In this document: piece after piece, positions 16,075 through 23,732 of the stretch | How positions within the stretch are numbered: the first letter of the stretch is position 1 | Layout: each line of letters opens with the position of its first letter | Origin: Brevundimonas bullata | Lineage (GTDB): Bacteria > Pseudomonadota > Alphaproteobacteria > Caulobacterales > Caulobacteraceae | Assembly: GCF_003350205.1 (NCBI RefSeq) | Contig: NZ_QLLC01000031.1 | Coordinates: forward strand, 1 to 35,904 | Direction of reading: 5' to 3' | DNA length: 35,904 nt | The notes under the pieces: model-generated | Databases searched by the model: none | The model's input: only the letters and a program-made list of their open reading frames with translations | Told to the model about the DNA's origin: nothing | Position numbers and translations under genes: made by a program

Positions 16075-17279
16075 ATGCCCGAAGCCGCGCTGACCGAGCC
16101 ATCGCCTCGCCCCGTCCGGATCGCGCGCGGCGGCTGGCTGGACGCGCTGCGTTTTATCGTAGGGGCGCTGATCATCCTCTACCATTTCCGCGAGGCCGCG
16201 CCTGTGCCTCTCGGACAACTGCATCCAGTCTTCGAGCGCGGCTATCTGCTCACCGACTTCTTCATCATCGACTCCGGCTATGTCCTGGCCCGCATCTACG
16301 GTGATCGCCTCGCGTCCGGACAGGCCTCGCTGCGCGCCTATGCGCGCCAGCGCCTGCTGCGGGTCATTCCGGCCCACCTGGCGGTCAGCCTCGTCCTGGT
16401 GCTGCTCGTCGGCGGCGCCGCCCTGGCCGGGATCGCGCCCAGCAATCCGCGCTGGTTCGACTGGTCGCAACTGCCCGCGCAGGTGCTACTGGTCCAGGCC
16501 TATGGCGTGCCGGGCGGGCAGGGGTGGAACGCCCCGACCTGGACCCTCTCGGCCCTGATCGGCTGCTATCTCCTGCTGCCCTGGATCTGCCGCGCCCTGT
16601 GGCGCTGGCCGCCGGTCGCAGTGGTGATCGGCGCGACGCTCCTCGTCGTCGCCGCCGATATCGCCGCCTCGCTGTGGCTCGGCGATCCGATCTACCGCCT
16701 GCCGATGCGCTACGGCATCCTGCGCGCCCTGCCGCTCTTCCTGCTCGGAGTCGCGGCGGCCTTCTACGGTTCGCGGGTCTGTGTCGCGCCGCACCGGGCC
16801 AGGGCGATCGGCCTCGCCGCCGCCTTCGCGCTCGTGGGGCTGCAGGCCTTCGGCGCCTTCAGCCTGGTGTCGCTCGGCCTGATGACCGTGATCATCTGGG
16901 CCGCCGGCGCCGTGCCGGTGCGCAGTCCTTCACGGCTGATCGAGCATCTGGCCCTAATGTCGTTCTCGATGTTCCTCACGAATGAGGTGAGCCGCATCGT
17001 CTGGTTCGGCCTGCTCGACGCCCTTGGACAGGAGGCGTGGTCGTCCGGCGTTCGCTGGGTCCTGTGGGCGATCGGCTTGGTCGGGGCGTTCGTGGCCGCC
17101 GCCGTGTTTCGCTACGGCTTCGACCGACCGGTCCAGACCTGGCTTAGTCCGTCCCGACGGGGGGGGCGACCCGAATGTCGGCCGCCGCCACCAAACAGGC
17201 CATGGAATGGGCCGCGGGCCCCGGCGTCGCCGCGGCCGGGCGCCCGGGCCAGGCCGCCATCGACCCGCCCCGGGCTTGA
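16075..17279 (+). CDS. acyltransferase family 3 membrane protein, probable frameshift at its 3' end
   Basis: OafA/OpgC-type multi-spanning O-acyltransferase. It opens with LDALRFIVGALIILYHF (the family's LDxLR...H active-site helix) and has about ten TM segments to residue 360 (ending FDRPVQTWLSPSRRGG). Likely substrates are cell-surface glycans or lipids. As read, the frame runs on to 17955, antisense through the whole Fur-family gene, giving 260 low-complexity Arg/Pro/Gly residues that are almost certainly not protein. One extra G in the G8 run at 17159-17166 would instead give ATRMSAAATKQAMEWAAG and a TGA at 17277-17279, 13 bp from the Fur gene end. I therefore give 17279 as end. GGAAGG precedes the ATG. 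It is the last gene of the czc run. Confidence 0.75.
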
Positions 17280-17292
17280 TCAGGGGCGCGGC

Positions 17293-17919
17293 TCAGTGCT
17301 TGTGGGCCCGGACCCCCGCGGCCGCCCCCGGCTCTGTCTGGGGGGCCGGATCCCGGGCCGCGCCGGGGCGCTGCGGGCGGCAGGCCGGACACAGACCCTG
17401 GCCTTCGAGCGTGATCCGTTCGATCTCGTAGCCCGCCGCTGTCGCGGCCGCGCCCAGCGACGCCATGCCGGACGAAGGAATCTGGCGACAGAAGCCGCAA
17501 CAGTCGCACAGAAGAAAAACCGCAGGCGAACCGAGGCGTTCGGGATCGCAGGCCACATAGGCCTTAAGGCTGGAAAGACGATGAACCAGACCGCGGGTCT
17601 CGAGGAACTGCAGCGCCCGATAGACGGTCGCCGGCGTCGCGACGCGGGCCTCCCGGTGATACGTCGCCACGAGATCATAGGCCTTGGCCGGAGCGCCCGC
17701 GACGAGCAGGAGCTCCAGCACCCTGCGCCGGGGGCGCGTCAGCTTGTCCCCGGCGGCGGCGACGCTGGCGGCGGCTGCGTCCAGGGCGCGTTCCACCTGT
17801 GCGGCCGTCGGCGGCGCGGTCTCCCGGTCATGCGGACAAGGCGAGGTCATCAAGGGGCTGGGCTCGCCTCCGGGGTTCGTCGGACGGCGCCCTCCACTCC
17901 AACCGAACGGCGCGCTCAT
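17293..17919 (-). CDS. Fur-family regulator, Zur-like
   Basis: 208 aa. The winged helix contains KLTRPRRRVLELLLVAGAPA and recognition helix TPATVYRALQFLETRGLVHR. The dimerisation part has the structural-zinc cysteines CDCCGFC and CPAC, as in Zur (two CxxC pairs), and KAYVAC as extra possible ligand. The C-terminal tail is Pro/Ala-rich and ends AHKH. A Zn2+-dependent repressor role is the best guess; Fur or other family roles are less likely. ATG 17919 has GGAAG 7 nt upstream; a second ATG at 17850 (MTSPCPHD) is possible. It is divergent from the P1B-2 ATPase at 17987, so it may control that pump or a distant uptake system. Confidence 0.88.
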   Translation of the reverse strand: MSAPFGWSGGRRPTNPGGEPSPLMTSPCPHDRETAPPTAAQVERALDAAAASVAAAGDKLTRPRRRVLELLLVAGAPAKAYDLVATYHREARVATPATVYRALQFLETRGLVHRLSSLKAYVACDPERLGSPAVFLLCDCCGFCRQIPSSGMASLGAAATAAGYEIERITLEGQGLCPACRPQRPGAARDPAPQTEPGAAAGVRAHKH

Positions 17920-17927
17920 TTTTTAGC

Positions 17928-17958
17928 TTCCATCTACAGTCGCTGGAGGAGGTAGCCT
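17928..17958 (+). promoter_or_regulatory. candidate MerR-type operator of the P1B-2 ATPase gene
   Basis: An imperfect dyad, CCATCTACAG-TCG-CTGGAGGAGG (7 of 10 arm pairs), lies directly before a -10 TAGCCT (17953-17958). A weak -35 TTCCAT stands 19 bp upstream. The same -10 follows the mer dyad at 22392-22422. The overlong spacer and dyad fit ZntR/CadR-type control, but the -35 is poor and the site also overlaps the fur start region, so a Fur-family site is not excluded. Confidence 0.4.
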
Positions 17959-17986
17959 TGCCCTATAGAGATCACAAGGAACAGAC

Positions 17987-20146
17987 ATGACGGCGCAAAC
18001 TCTCGAAAGCCGATACCGGGTCACCGGGATGGATTGCGCCAGCTGCGGCCGCAAGATCGACACGGCGATCCGCAGGCTGCCGGGCGTCGAGGACGTCTCG
18101 GTGGCGGTGCAGACCGGCGTGCTCAAGATCCGGCATGGCGGAGACCTCGCCGACGAGGCGGTCCTGCAGCAACTGCGCAACCTCGGCTACAGCGGAGAAG
18201 CGGCCGCGCCGACGTCCGGAGCCGTCGCTGCGGCGGCGGGCCCACCTCCGGCGGCCGCCCGGGCCGGGGGCGCCCCGTGGTGGTGGACCGGCAAGGCCCG
18301 CCTCACCGCGCTCTGCGGCCTGGCGCTGTTGTCCGCCTATGGACTGGGCACGCTGTTCCCCTCCCTGGAACGATACGCCTTCCTCGCCGCCCTGGCCGTG
18401 GGGCTCATTCCGATCGCGTCGCGCGCTTTTTCGGCGGCGCGCCACGGCACGCCCTTCTCCATCGAAATGCTGATGACCATCGCCGCCGTCGGCGCCGTCT
18501 TCATCGGGGCCGCGGAAGAGGCCGCCGCCGTCGTTTTGCTGTTCCTCGTCGGCGAGATGCTCGAAGGGGTGGCGGCTGGTCGCGCGCGCAAGAGCATCCA
18601 GGGGCTCGCCGCCCTCGTGCCCAAGACCGCCTTCGTCGAGGTGGACGGCGTGACCACGGAGGTCGCCGCCGAGACCGTGGCGGTGGGCGCGATCATCCTC
18701 GTCCGGCCCGGAGACCGCGTTCCGGCGGACGGCGAGATCATCGAGGGCGCGGGAGACCTCGACGAGGCCCCGGTGACGGGCGAGAGCGTGCCCAAGCGCA
18801 AGGTCGAGGGCGATCCTGTGTTCGCCGGCACGATCAACGGCGGCAGCGTCCTGCGAGTGCGCGTGACGGCCTCAGCCTCGGACAACACCATCGCCCGGGT
18901 GGTGCGTCTCGTCGAGGAGGCGCAGGAATCGAAATCGCCGACCGAACGGTTCATCGACCGCTTCTCGAAAATCTACACGCCGGGCGTGCTCGTGTTCGCC
19001 GCCCTCGTCGCGGTCACGCCGCCGCTGCTGTTCGGCGGGACGTGGAGCGAATGGGTCTACAAGGGCCTCGCCGTGCTGCTGATCGGCTGCCCCTGCGCCC
19101 TCGTCATCTCCACGCCGGCCGCCATCGCCGCCGGCCTGTCGGCGGGGGCCCGGCGCGGCCTGCTCATGAAGGGCGGGGCCGTGCTGGAGACGCTGGGCAA
19201 GATCACGGCGATCGCCTTCGACAAGACGGGGACCCTGACCGCCGGCAAGCCCGTCGTCACCGACGTCGTCGCCGGAACGCGGGATGCCTCCGCCCTGCTG
19301 ACCCTAGCGGCCGCGCTGGAAACGGGATCGAGCCATCCGCTCGCCCTCGCCATCCTCGCCCGAGCTGAGGCGGACAAGATCACGGCGCCGCCGGCCTCGG
19401 CCACCCAGGCCATTCCGGGGGAGGGCGTGGAAGGCGAGGTCGGCGGCGAACGCATATTCCTCGGCTCGCCGCAGGCCGCGGCCCGACGCGCCCCGATCAC
19501 GCCGGCCCAGGACGCGGCCATCGCCGCCCTGAACGCCGAGGGCAAGACGGTTTCCGTCCTTGTCGTCGGGGATGGCGTCGCCGGGTTCCTCGCCATGCGC
19601 GACGAGGCGCGGCCCGACGCAGTCCAGGGTCTGGCCGACCTGAAGGCGCGGGGCATCCGGACCATCATGCTGACGGGCGACAACCGCCGCACGGCGGAGG
19701 CGGTCGCCGCCGGCCTGGGCATCGAGCCCCGGGCCGAACTGCTGCCGCAGGACAAGCTAGTCATCGTCAAGGCGCTGCAGGCCGAGGGGCTGGTGGTCGC
19801 CAAGGTCGGGGACGGCATCAACGACGCCCCGGCCCTGGCCCAGGCGGATGTCGGCATCGCCATGGGCGGCGGCACCGACGTGGCCCTGGAGACGGCGGAC
19901 GCCGCCGTCCTGCACGGCCGGGTCAGGGACATTCCCGACATGATCGCCTTGTCCCGCGGAGTGATGGGCAATATCGGGGAAAACATCACCATCGCCTTGG
20001 GCTTGAAGGCGGTGTTCCTGGTCACCACCGTGATCGGGGTGACGGGCCTGTGGCCCGCCATCCTCGCTGACACCGGAGCCACGGTCCTGGTCACCGCCAA
20101 TGCCATGCGCCTGCTGCGCTGGACGCCGCGTCGTCAACCGTCGTGA
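17987..20146 (+). CDS. zntA: P1B-2 Zn/Cd/Pb-transporting ATPase
   Basis: 719-aa soft-metal P-type ATPase exporting Zn2+, Cd2+ or Pb2+ from the cytosol. One N-terminal HMA domain carries GMDCASC (residues 14-20). TM metal site is CPC (IGCPCALVISTPAA, Cys368), the actuator has TGESVPK, phosphorylation motif is DKTGTLTAG (about 412) and hinge GDGINDAPAL. The last TM pair holds ADTGATVLVTANAMRLL, with the Asp that marks the Zn/Cd/Pb subgroup. AAGGA lies about 6 nt before ATG 17987. Divergent from the Zur-like gene with 67 bp between starts, and followed by the convergent DUF411 gene. Metal choice among Zn, Cd and Pb cannot be settled from sequence. Confidence 0.93.
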   Translation: MTAQTLESRYRVTGMDCASCGRKIDTAIRRLPGVEDVSVAVQTGVLKIRHGGDLADEAVLQQLRNLGYSGEAAAPTSGAVAAAAGPPPAAARAGGAPWWWTGKARLTALCGLALLSAYGLGTLFPSLERYAFLAALAVGLIPIASRAFSAARHGTPFSIEMLMTIAAVGAVFIGAAEEAAAVVLLFLVGEMLEGVAAGRARKSIQGLAALVPKTAFVEVDGVTTEVAAETVAVGAIILVRPGDRVPADGEIIEGAGDLDEAPVTGESVPKRKVEGDPVFAGTINGGSVLRVRVTASASDNTIARVVRLVEEAQESKSPTERFIDRFSKIYTPGVLVFAALVAVTPPLLFGGTWSEWVYKGLAVLLIGCPCALVISTPAAIAAGLSAGARRGLLMKGGAVLETLGKITAIAFDKTGTLTAGKPVVTDVVAGTRDASALLTLAAALETGSSHPLALAILARAEADKITAPPASATQAIPGEGVEGEVGGERIFLGSPQAAARRAPITPAQDAAIAALNAEGKTVSVLVVGDGVAGFLAMRDEARPDAVQGLADLKARGIRTIMLTGDNRRTAEAVAAGLGIEPRAELLPQDKLVIVKALQAEGLVVAKVGDGINDAPALAQADVGIAMGGGTDVALETADAAVLHGRVRDIPDMIALSRGVMGNIGENITIALGLKAVFLVTTVIGVTGLWPAILADTGATVLVTANAMRLLRWTPRRQPS

Positions 20147-20165
20147 CTGCCGGCGGTGCGCCTTC

Positions 20166-20633
20166 TCAGGCCCCGTTGTGGCGACCGAACACGCGGGTCG
20201 AACCGTCGTTGAGGATCAGGACGGTCGCATAGGGTTCGCGCCCGGCGGCCTCCATGCCCGGCGAGCCCGCCGGCATGCCGGGCGCGCTTAGTGCGCGGGC
20301 GGCGGGGCGTTCGCCGAGCAGCCGCTCGACATCGCTCGACGGAACATGGCCCTCGATGGCGTAGGCGCCGACCACCGCTGTGTGGCACGAGGCGAGGCGG
20401 TCCGGAATGCCATGCCGGGCCCGGATCGGGGCGAGATCCTCGCGCTCGACGACCTCGACGACCCAGCCCGCCTGGCGCATGTGGGCGATCCAGCCGCCGC
20501 AGCAGCCGCACCATGGCGTCTTGTAGGCGATCATCCGTTTCGGGGGCGCGGCGAGGGCCGGGCCGGGCACGGCGACCAGGGGCAGGCCGAACACGAGGGT
20601 CCGGCGGGACAAGCGCGGGCGAGTTTGAACCAA
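20166..20633 (-). CDS. DUF411 metal-binding protein, Tat-type signal
   Basis: 155 aa with TTG start supported by AAGGAG 8 nt upstream; any longer ATG frame reaching 20918 has no support. The N-terminus RLSRRTLVFGLPLVAVPG is a twin-arginine type signal with AxA cleavage near residue 28. The mature protein has the family core YKTPWCGCCGGWIAHM (CxCC thioredoxin-like site), then LASCHTAVVGAYAIEGHVP and PGMPAGSPGM. DUF411 proteins are periplasmic and linked to copper or silver handling; the redox or chaperone mechanism is not established. It stands convergent to the P1B-2 ATPase, 19 bp apart. Confidence 0.85.
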   Translation of the reverse strand: MVQTRPRLSRRTLVFGLPLVAVPGPALAAPPKRMIAYKTPWCGCCGGWIAHMRQAGWVVEVVEREDLAPIRARHGIPDRLASCHTAVVGAYAIEGHVPSSDVERLLGERPAARALSAPGMPAGSPGMEAAGREPYATVLILNDGSTRVFGRHNGA

Positions 20634-21527
20634 AGTGAGCGCTCCTTGGGAGTCCAAATCCCACCATGGCGGGCGCGGGCCGGTTTGGCGACGGGCGCAG
20701 TTGTCGCGCCCTGACCTGACGTCGCCCAGGCGTGGAGCGCCGGCTAAGCCCGCCCATATCGCAGCGGAACCTCTGGTAGAAGGCCCGCACCCGCCCGGGC
20801 AGGACACAGCCCCCTGCTCGGCCGGCGCGGCCAAGCGAATCCGTTCGCCTGAGGCGCCCGGGGTCTCGCAACCATGCCTTCGCTGACGTATCGCGACCGT
20901 ACGAGGCCGGTCACGCAAGCGCTGATCCCCGCGGAATGGTCATGGGCGACGGGATTGAGGAGCCGGCGGAAGCCGGAGGCGAAGCGTCCGCTGCGGCGAA
21001 CGTGGCGTCGAGAGCTAGCCCGCAGACGCTTGCGGGGCCCCGAAGGCGCCAAAAACTGCATGTGAGCGGCAACGGCCTCCGCCCGGCCGTATAAGGCGCA
21101 ACACGGCGCGCGCGACCAACAGGCTGACTTTTCGCGCGGGCCCGCTCGCGAAGACGAGCCTTCGGCCCTCGAGGGCAGCGAGGACGAGGCCGGCCCGGCG
21201 CGCCCGGGCCGACGCATTACGTCCCTTGGCTCAAGACCAGCGCCTCTCTGTTCCGGAGCCCGCCGACCCCACAATCTCGGTTGCGCCGCCGATTGTAGAT
21301 GAACTCTCGCGGGCAAGTGCGGAGATCCAAATCGCAAGCGGTTCAGTGATCCGTGGTCGAATGCATGTGAGCTTGAGGTCGCCGGCCGGCCCCTGATGTC
21401 TGGTCCACCGCATTTCCACATGATCTCGGCTCGGCGAAGTACGGGTTTGACGAGGTCGGGAGGCGTCGCCGTTCGGAACATCTTCCCGGCGCCGGGGTTG
21501 GATCCAGATCACCCGAGGGAGCCTCCG
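20634..21527. other. 894-bp stretch without a recognisable gene
   Basis: Both strands have open frames here but their products are Arg/Pro/Ala-rich, lack signals and overlap one another, so I do not accept them. No tRNA, transposase, direct repeat or clear hairpin with a T-run is visible. Local features are a Shine-Dalgarno (GAGGGAG) for the gene starting 21528 and a possible -35 TTGACG near 21446. The stretch separates the Zn/Cd block from the copper-storage/mer block and may be degraded DNA from an older junction. Confidence 0.6.
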
Positions 21528-21941
21528 ATGCAAATCCAACCAATGATCAGCACCCACCCCGACGTACGCGGCAGCGTGAACGACAGCCTCATTCGCGCGA
21601 TCGAAGCGGGCTACGGCTGCGCCGCCGTATGCCGCATCTGCGCTGACGCCTGCCTGGTCGAGGAGATGGTCAGGGACCTGACCCAGTGCATCCGGCTCGA
21701 TCTCGACTGCGCCGATGTCTGTCTGGCTACGGCCGGGCTCGCCGTACGGCGCGCCGGCAGCAACGAGGCCTTGATAAAGCGCATGCTCGAGACCTGCGCC
21801 GAGGCTTGCGCCGACTGCGCCATCGAGTGCGAGAAGCACGCCGAGATGCACGAGCATTGCCGTATCTGCGCCGAAGAATGCCGGCGTTGCGAAGATGCTT
21901 GCCGCGAGGCGGCCGCGTCGATCAGGCCTTCACGGCACTGA
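21528..21941 (+). CDS. cytosolic four-helix copper-storage-type protein (Csp3-like)
   Basis: 137 aa, 16 cysteines, no signal peptide. The Cys fall on helix faces in CxxxC and CxxC spacing: CAAVCRICADAC, CIRLDLDCADVC, CAEACADCAIEC and CRICAEECRRCEDAC. This is the four-helix Cys-rich (DUF326/Csp) family, in which the bundle interior stores many Cu(I) ions. Lack of an export signal points to the cytosolic Csp3 type. GAGGGAG lies about 6 nt before ATG 21528; an in-frame upstream extension to 21396 has no ribosome site. Its role would be a sink for cytosolic copper, although other thiophilic ions (Hg is nearby) could bind. It is convergent with merR. Confidence 0.88.
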   Translation: MQIQPMISTHPDVRGSVNDSLIRAIEAGYGCAAVCRICADACLVEEMVRDLTQCIRLDLDCADVCLATAGLAVRRAGSNEALIKRMLETCAEACADCAIECEKHAEMHEHCRICAEECRRCEDACREAAASIRPSRH

Positions 21942-21981
21942 GGCTGACCGCTGTCATCGGCACAGGGTCGTAGCTTCGACG

Positions 21982-22386
21982 CTAGCTCGAGCCCAGCTCA
22001 TCAATCACCGGGCACCTAACCCGCCCGCCTTCACTGCAGTCGGCCACAGCCTGCCTCAGCACTTTCCGTAGCCTCTGCAGATCCTCGATCTTGGCGTCCA
22101 CGCTGGCGATGTGGTCTTGGGCCATGTCGCGGACTTCGCAGCACGCCTGAACGCCCGGCTCGCTCAGCGCGATCAGGCGCCGAATGGCGTCGATGCCGAA
22201 GCCCAGTTCGCGCGACCGGCGGATGAAGCGCAGGCGCTGGGCGTGTTCCGGCTCGTAGCTGCGGTGGCCGCCCTCGGTCCGGGCCGGCGCGGGCATCAAC
22301 CCGATACGTTCGTAGTAGCGCACCGTTTCCAGGTTCACCCCGGCGCTGTCAGCGAGGCGCCCGATCGTCAAACTTCGTGCGGACAT
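21982..22386 (-). CDS. merR: MerR-type thiophilic-metal regulator, divergent from merT
   Basis: 134 aa. Helix-turn-helix TIGRLADSAGVNLETVRYYE, wing TEGGHRSYEPEHAQRL, long coiled dimer helix 84-115. Ligand cysteines are Cys82 (plus Cys83), Cys117 and Cys125, very near Cys82/117/126 of Tn501 MerR, so Hg(II) is the best guess. In the first MerR-type protein of this window the 35- and 8-residue spacings are the same. It is divergent from merT with one shared operator at 22392-22422 just before its own ATG, so it should repress itself and activate merT. Pb or Cd sensing cannot be excluded. Confidence 0.87.
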   Translation of the reverse strand: MSARSLTIGRLADSAGVNLETVRYYERIGLMPAPARTEGGHRSYEPEHAQRLRFIRRSRELGFGIDAIRRLIALSEPGVQACCEVRDMAQDHIASVDAKIEDLQRLRKVLRQAVADCSEGGRVRCPVIDELGSS

Positions 22387-22391
22387 GGCTC

Positions 22392-22422
22392 TTGATCCTG
22401 TAGCGGCTACGGGTTGTAGCCT
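22392..22422 (+). promoter_or_regulatory. MerR operator/promoter between merR and merT
   Basis: Plus strand: -35 TTGATC (22392-22397), spacer 19 bp, -10 TAGCCT (22417-22422). The dyad CCTGTAG-CGG-CTACGGG (6 of 7 pairs) is centred between the boxes. This matches the classic mer promoter plan, in which bound MerR untwists the long spacer. It is 5 bp from the merR ATG and 26 bp from the merT ATG. Confidence 0.75.
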
Positions 22423-22448
22423 GTAGCAGAAATCGAACGGGAGGTCCC

Positions 22449-22835
22449 ATGGCCATCGATTACGACCGGCCCCGCATGCCCGAGGTCGCCGTCAGCGCCT
22501 CGGCCGCCCTCGGCGGTGTCGCCTCGGTGTTCGCCTGGGCCGCGTGCTGTGTGTTGCCTCTGGCTCTGTCCGTGGCTGGCGTATCCTTCGCCGGCGCCGC
22601 GGTCATCGCGGGTGCGCGGAACTGGCTGACGCTTCTGGCCGCCGTCATCCTGGCCGCGGGCTGGCTGCTGCATTGGCGTCGCCTGCGGATGTGTCGGAAA
22701 GACGGGGCCTGCCGCCACCCTTCGCGGCTCGCCTTCTGGCTGCTGGTGATCGCCAGTCTGCTGATCGTCCTTTCCATGGCCTGGCAGCCGTACATCGAGC
22801 CGTGGGTCATGCCGCGACTGGCGGCCATGCGATGA
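22449..22835 (+). CDS. merT: MerT-like mercuric ion transport protein
   Basis: 128 aa, three TM helices. TM1 ends with the Hg(II)-binding vicinal pair Cys33-Cys34 (WAACCVLPLAL). The cytosolic loop has a second pair, RMCRKDGACRHP (C-x5-C), as in MerT, and a third helix (WLLVIASLLIVLSMAW) follows. MerT carries Hg(II) from the periplasm into the cytosol. GGGAGG lies 5 nt before the ATG, and the gene is directly behind the mer operator. No periplasmic MerP and no mercuric reductase occur in the window, so the fate of imported ion is open. ATGA overlap with the next gene. Confidence 0.82.
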   Translation: MAIDYDRPRMPEVAVSASAALGGVASVFAWAACCVLPLALSVAGVSFAGAAVIAGARNWLTLLAAVILAAGWLLHWRRLRMCRKDGACRHPSRLAFWLLVIASLLIVLSMAWQPYIEPWVMPRLAAMR

Positions 22836-23050
22836 CCCCGGCCATCGTTCTGGATTCGACGCTGACCTGCCCGGATTGCGGTCATGTTGCGACGGAGACC
22901 ATGCCCACCGACGCCTGCATCTGGTTTTACGATTGTCTCGGCTGCGGCATGAAGCTGAAGCCCCTACCCGGCGACTGCTGCGTGTTCTGCTCCTATGCCG
23001 ACGTGCCGTGTCCGCCGATCCAGGTAGATGGCAAGGGGTGTTGCGGCTAG
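22832..23050 (+). CDS. GDCCVxC-motif small cysteine-rich protein
   Basis: 72 aa, no signal. Cysteine pairs include LTCPDCGH, DCLGCGMKLKP and the family motif GDCCVFCSYADVPCPPIQ, ending GKGCCG. This family is annotated by its GDCCVxC motif and some members carry selenocysteine at one of the vicinal positions; here both are ordinary Cys codons. It commonly follows mer genes and is thought to bind thiophilic metal, but its biochemical role is not known. ATG overlaps the merT TGA, so the two are coupled. It may act as cytosolic acceptor for what MerT imports (inference). Confidence 0.82.
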   Translation: MTPAIVLDSTLTCPDCGHVATETMPTDACIWFYDCLGCGMKLKPLPGDCCVFCSYADVPCPPIQVDGKGCCG

Positions 23051-23085
23051 GCTACGGCGGCATTGCTGCATTCCCGGAGTTCGCC

Positions 23086-23445
23086 GTGACCGACCACGCC
23101 ACGCCCAACCTACCGTCGCGGGATTTCGAAGTTACGTCCCAGTTCTACACTCGACTGGGCTTCGACCAAGACTGGCGCGACAAAGGCTGGATGATCCTGA
23201 AAAGAGGCGGTTTGACGCCGGAGTTCTTCCCGCATCCGGAGGTGGATCCGCTGACCAGCAACTTCGGCTGCTGCCTGCGGCTGGACGACCTGGACGGGTT
23301 TTACGCAGGGTGCGTCGTTTCAGGATTGCCGGAAACCTGCTGGGGCCACCCCCGCCTGCACGCGCCGAAGCTTGAGGAGTCGGGACTGCGGATCGGCGCG
23401 CTCATCGACCCGGACGGAAACTTGATCCGCCTGATTCAGAACTGA
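23086..23445 (+). CDS. VOC-family (bleomycin-resistance/glyoxalase-like) protein
   Basis: 119 aa, cytosolic. Two beta-alpha-beta-beta-beta modules of the vicinal-oxygen-chelate fold: ATPNLPSRDFEVTSQFYTRLG with GWMILKRGGLTPEFFPHPEV, then CCLRLDDLDGFYAGCVVSG and GALIDPDGNLIRLIQN. Annotated relatives are called bleomycin-resistance proteins and probably sequester or modify a small molecule. GTG start at 23086 has CGGAG 7 nt upstream; the later in-frame start is less good. It lies 35 bp after the GDCCVxC gene in the same direction, a pairing I recall from other alphaproteobacterial mer regions. Not itself a metal protein by sequence. Confidence 0.85.
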   Translation: MTDHATPNLPSRDFEVTSQFYTRLGFDQDWRDKGWMILKRGGLTPEFFPHPEVDPLTSNFGCCLRLDDLDGFYAGCVVSGLPETCWGHPRLHAPKLEESGLRIGALIDPDGNLIRLIQN

Positions 23446-23449
23446 GGCG

Positions 23450-23480
23450 TCCGGCGGCTCCCCCACGGGAAACCGCCGGA
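23450..23480. terminator. hairpin between convergent VOC and Cys-rich genes
   Basis: Perfect 8-bp arms TCCGGCGG (23450-23457) and CCGCCGGA (23473-23480) enclose a further TCCC/GGGA pairing. It sits 4 bp after the VOC stop and 17 bp before the end of the opposing gene. There is no long T-run, so it may be a bidirectional or weak terminator. Confidence 0.45.
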
Positions 23481-23497
23481 AACCATCGATGCGACGA

Positions 23498-23722
23498 TCA
23501 GTTGTGGTCGGCGTGGCCCTGAGGCGCGGGCGTATCCGACGGCGCCGGGGCGGGCGCCGTCGGCTCGGGCGGGGCGGGCTCGGTCTTCATCTCGTCGCAG
23601 CAGCTCATGGCGGCGTCCGCGGCCATGTCCTTGCAGCACTCGCAACCTTCGGCGGCGAGGGCCGCGCCGGCGCTCAGGGTTAGGATCGCGCCGGCGGCGG
23701 CCAGCAGGTTGGAAACTTTCAT
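23498..23722 (-). CDS. small secreted Cys-rich protein
   Basis: 74 aa. Signal peptide about 1-22 (LLAAAGAILTLSAGAALAA), then a short mature head GCECCKDMAADAAMSCCDEM with five Cys and several Met, and a Pro/Ala/Glu tail ending in GHADHN. ATG 23722 has AGGAG 8 nt upstream. The Cys/Met head looks made for Cu(I) or other soft ions in the periplasm. No named family is recognised. It is the last gene of the copABC minus-strand run, 10 bp after the CopC-like gene, so it is probably expressed with it. Confidence 0.75.
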   Translation of the reverse strand: MKVSNLLAAAGAILTLSAGAALAAEGCECCKDMAADAAMSCCDEMKTEPAPPEPTAPAPAPSDTPAPQGHADHN

Positions 23723-23732
23723 CGTCGTTCTC

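Noticed and set aside
15121..16470. 449-codon minus-strand open frame
   Set aside because: Opposes three coupled plus-strand genes and lacks signal, domain or ribosome site.
20744..21481. 245-codon minus-strand open frame in the gap
   Set aside because: No ribosome site, no domain, very Arg/Ser/Pro-rich; overlapping open frames exist on both strands.
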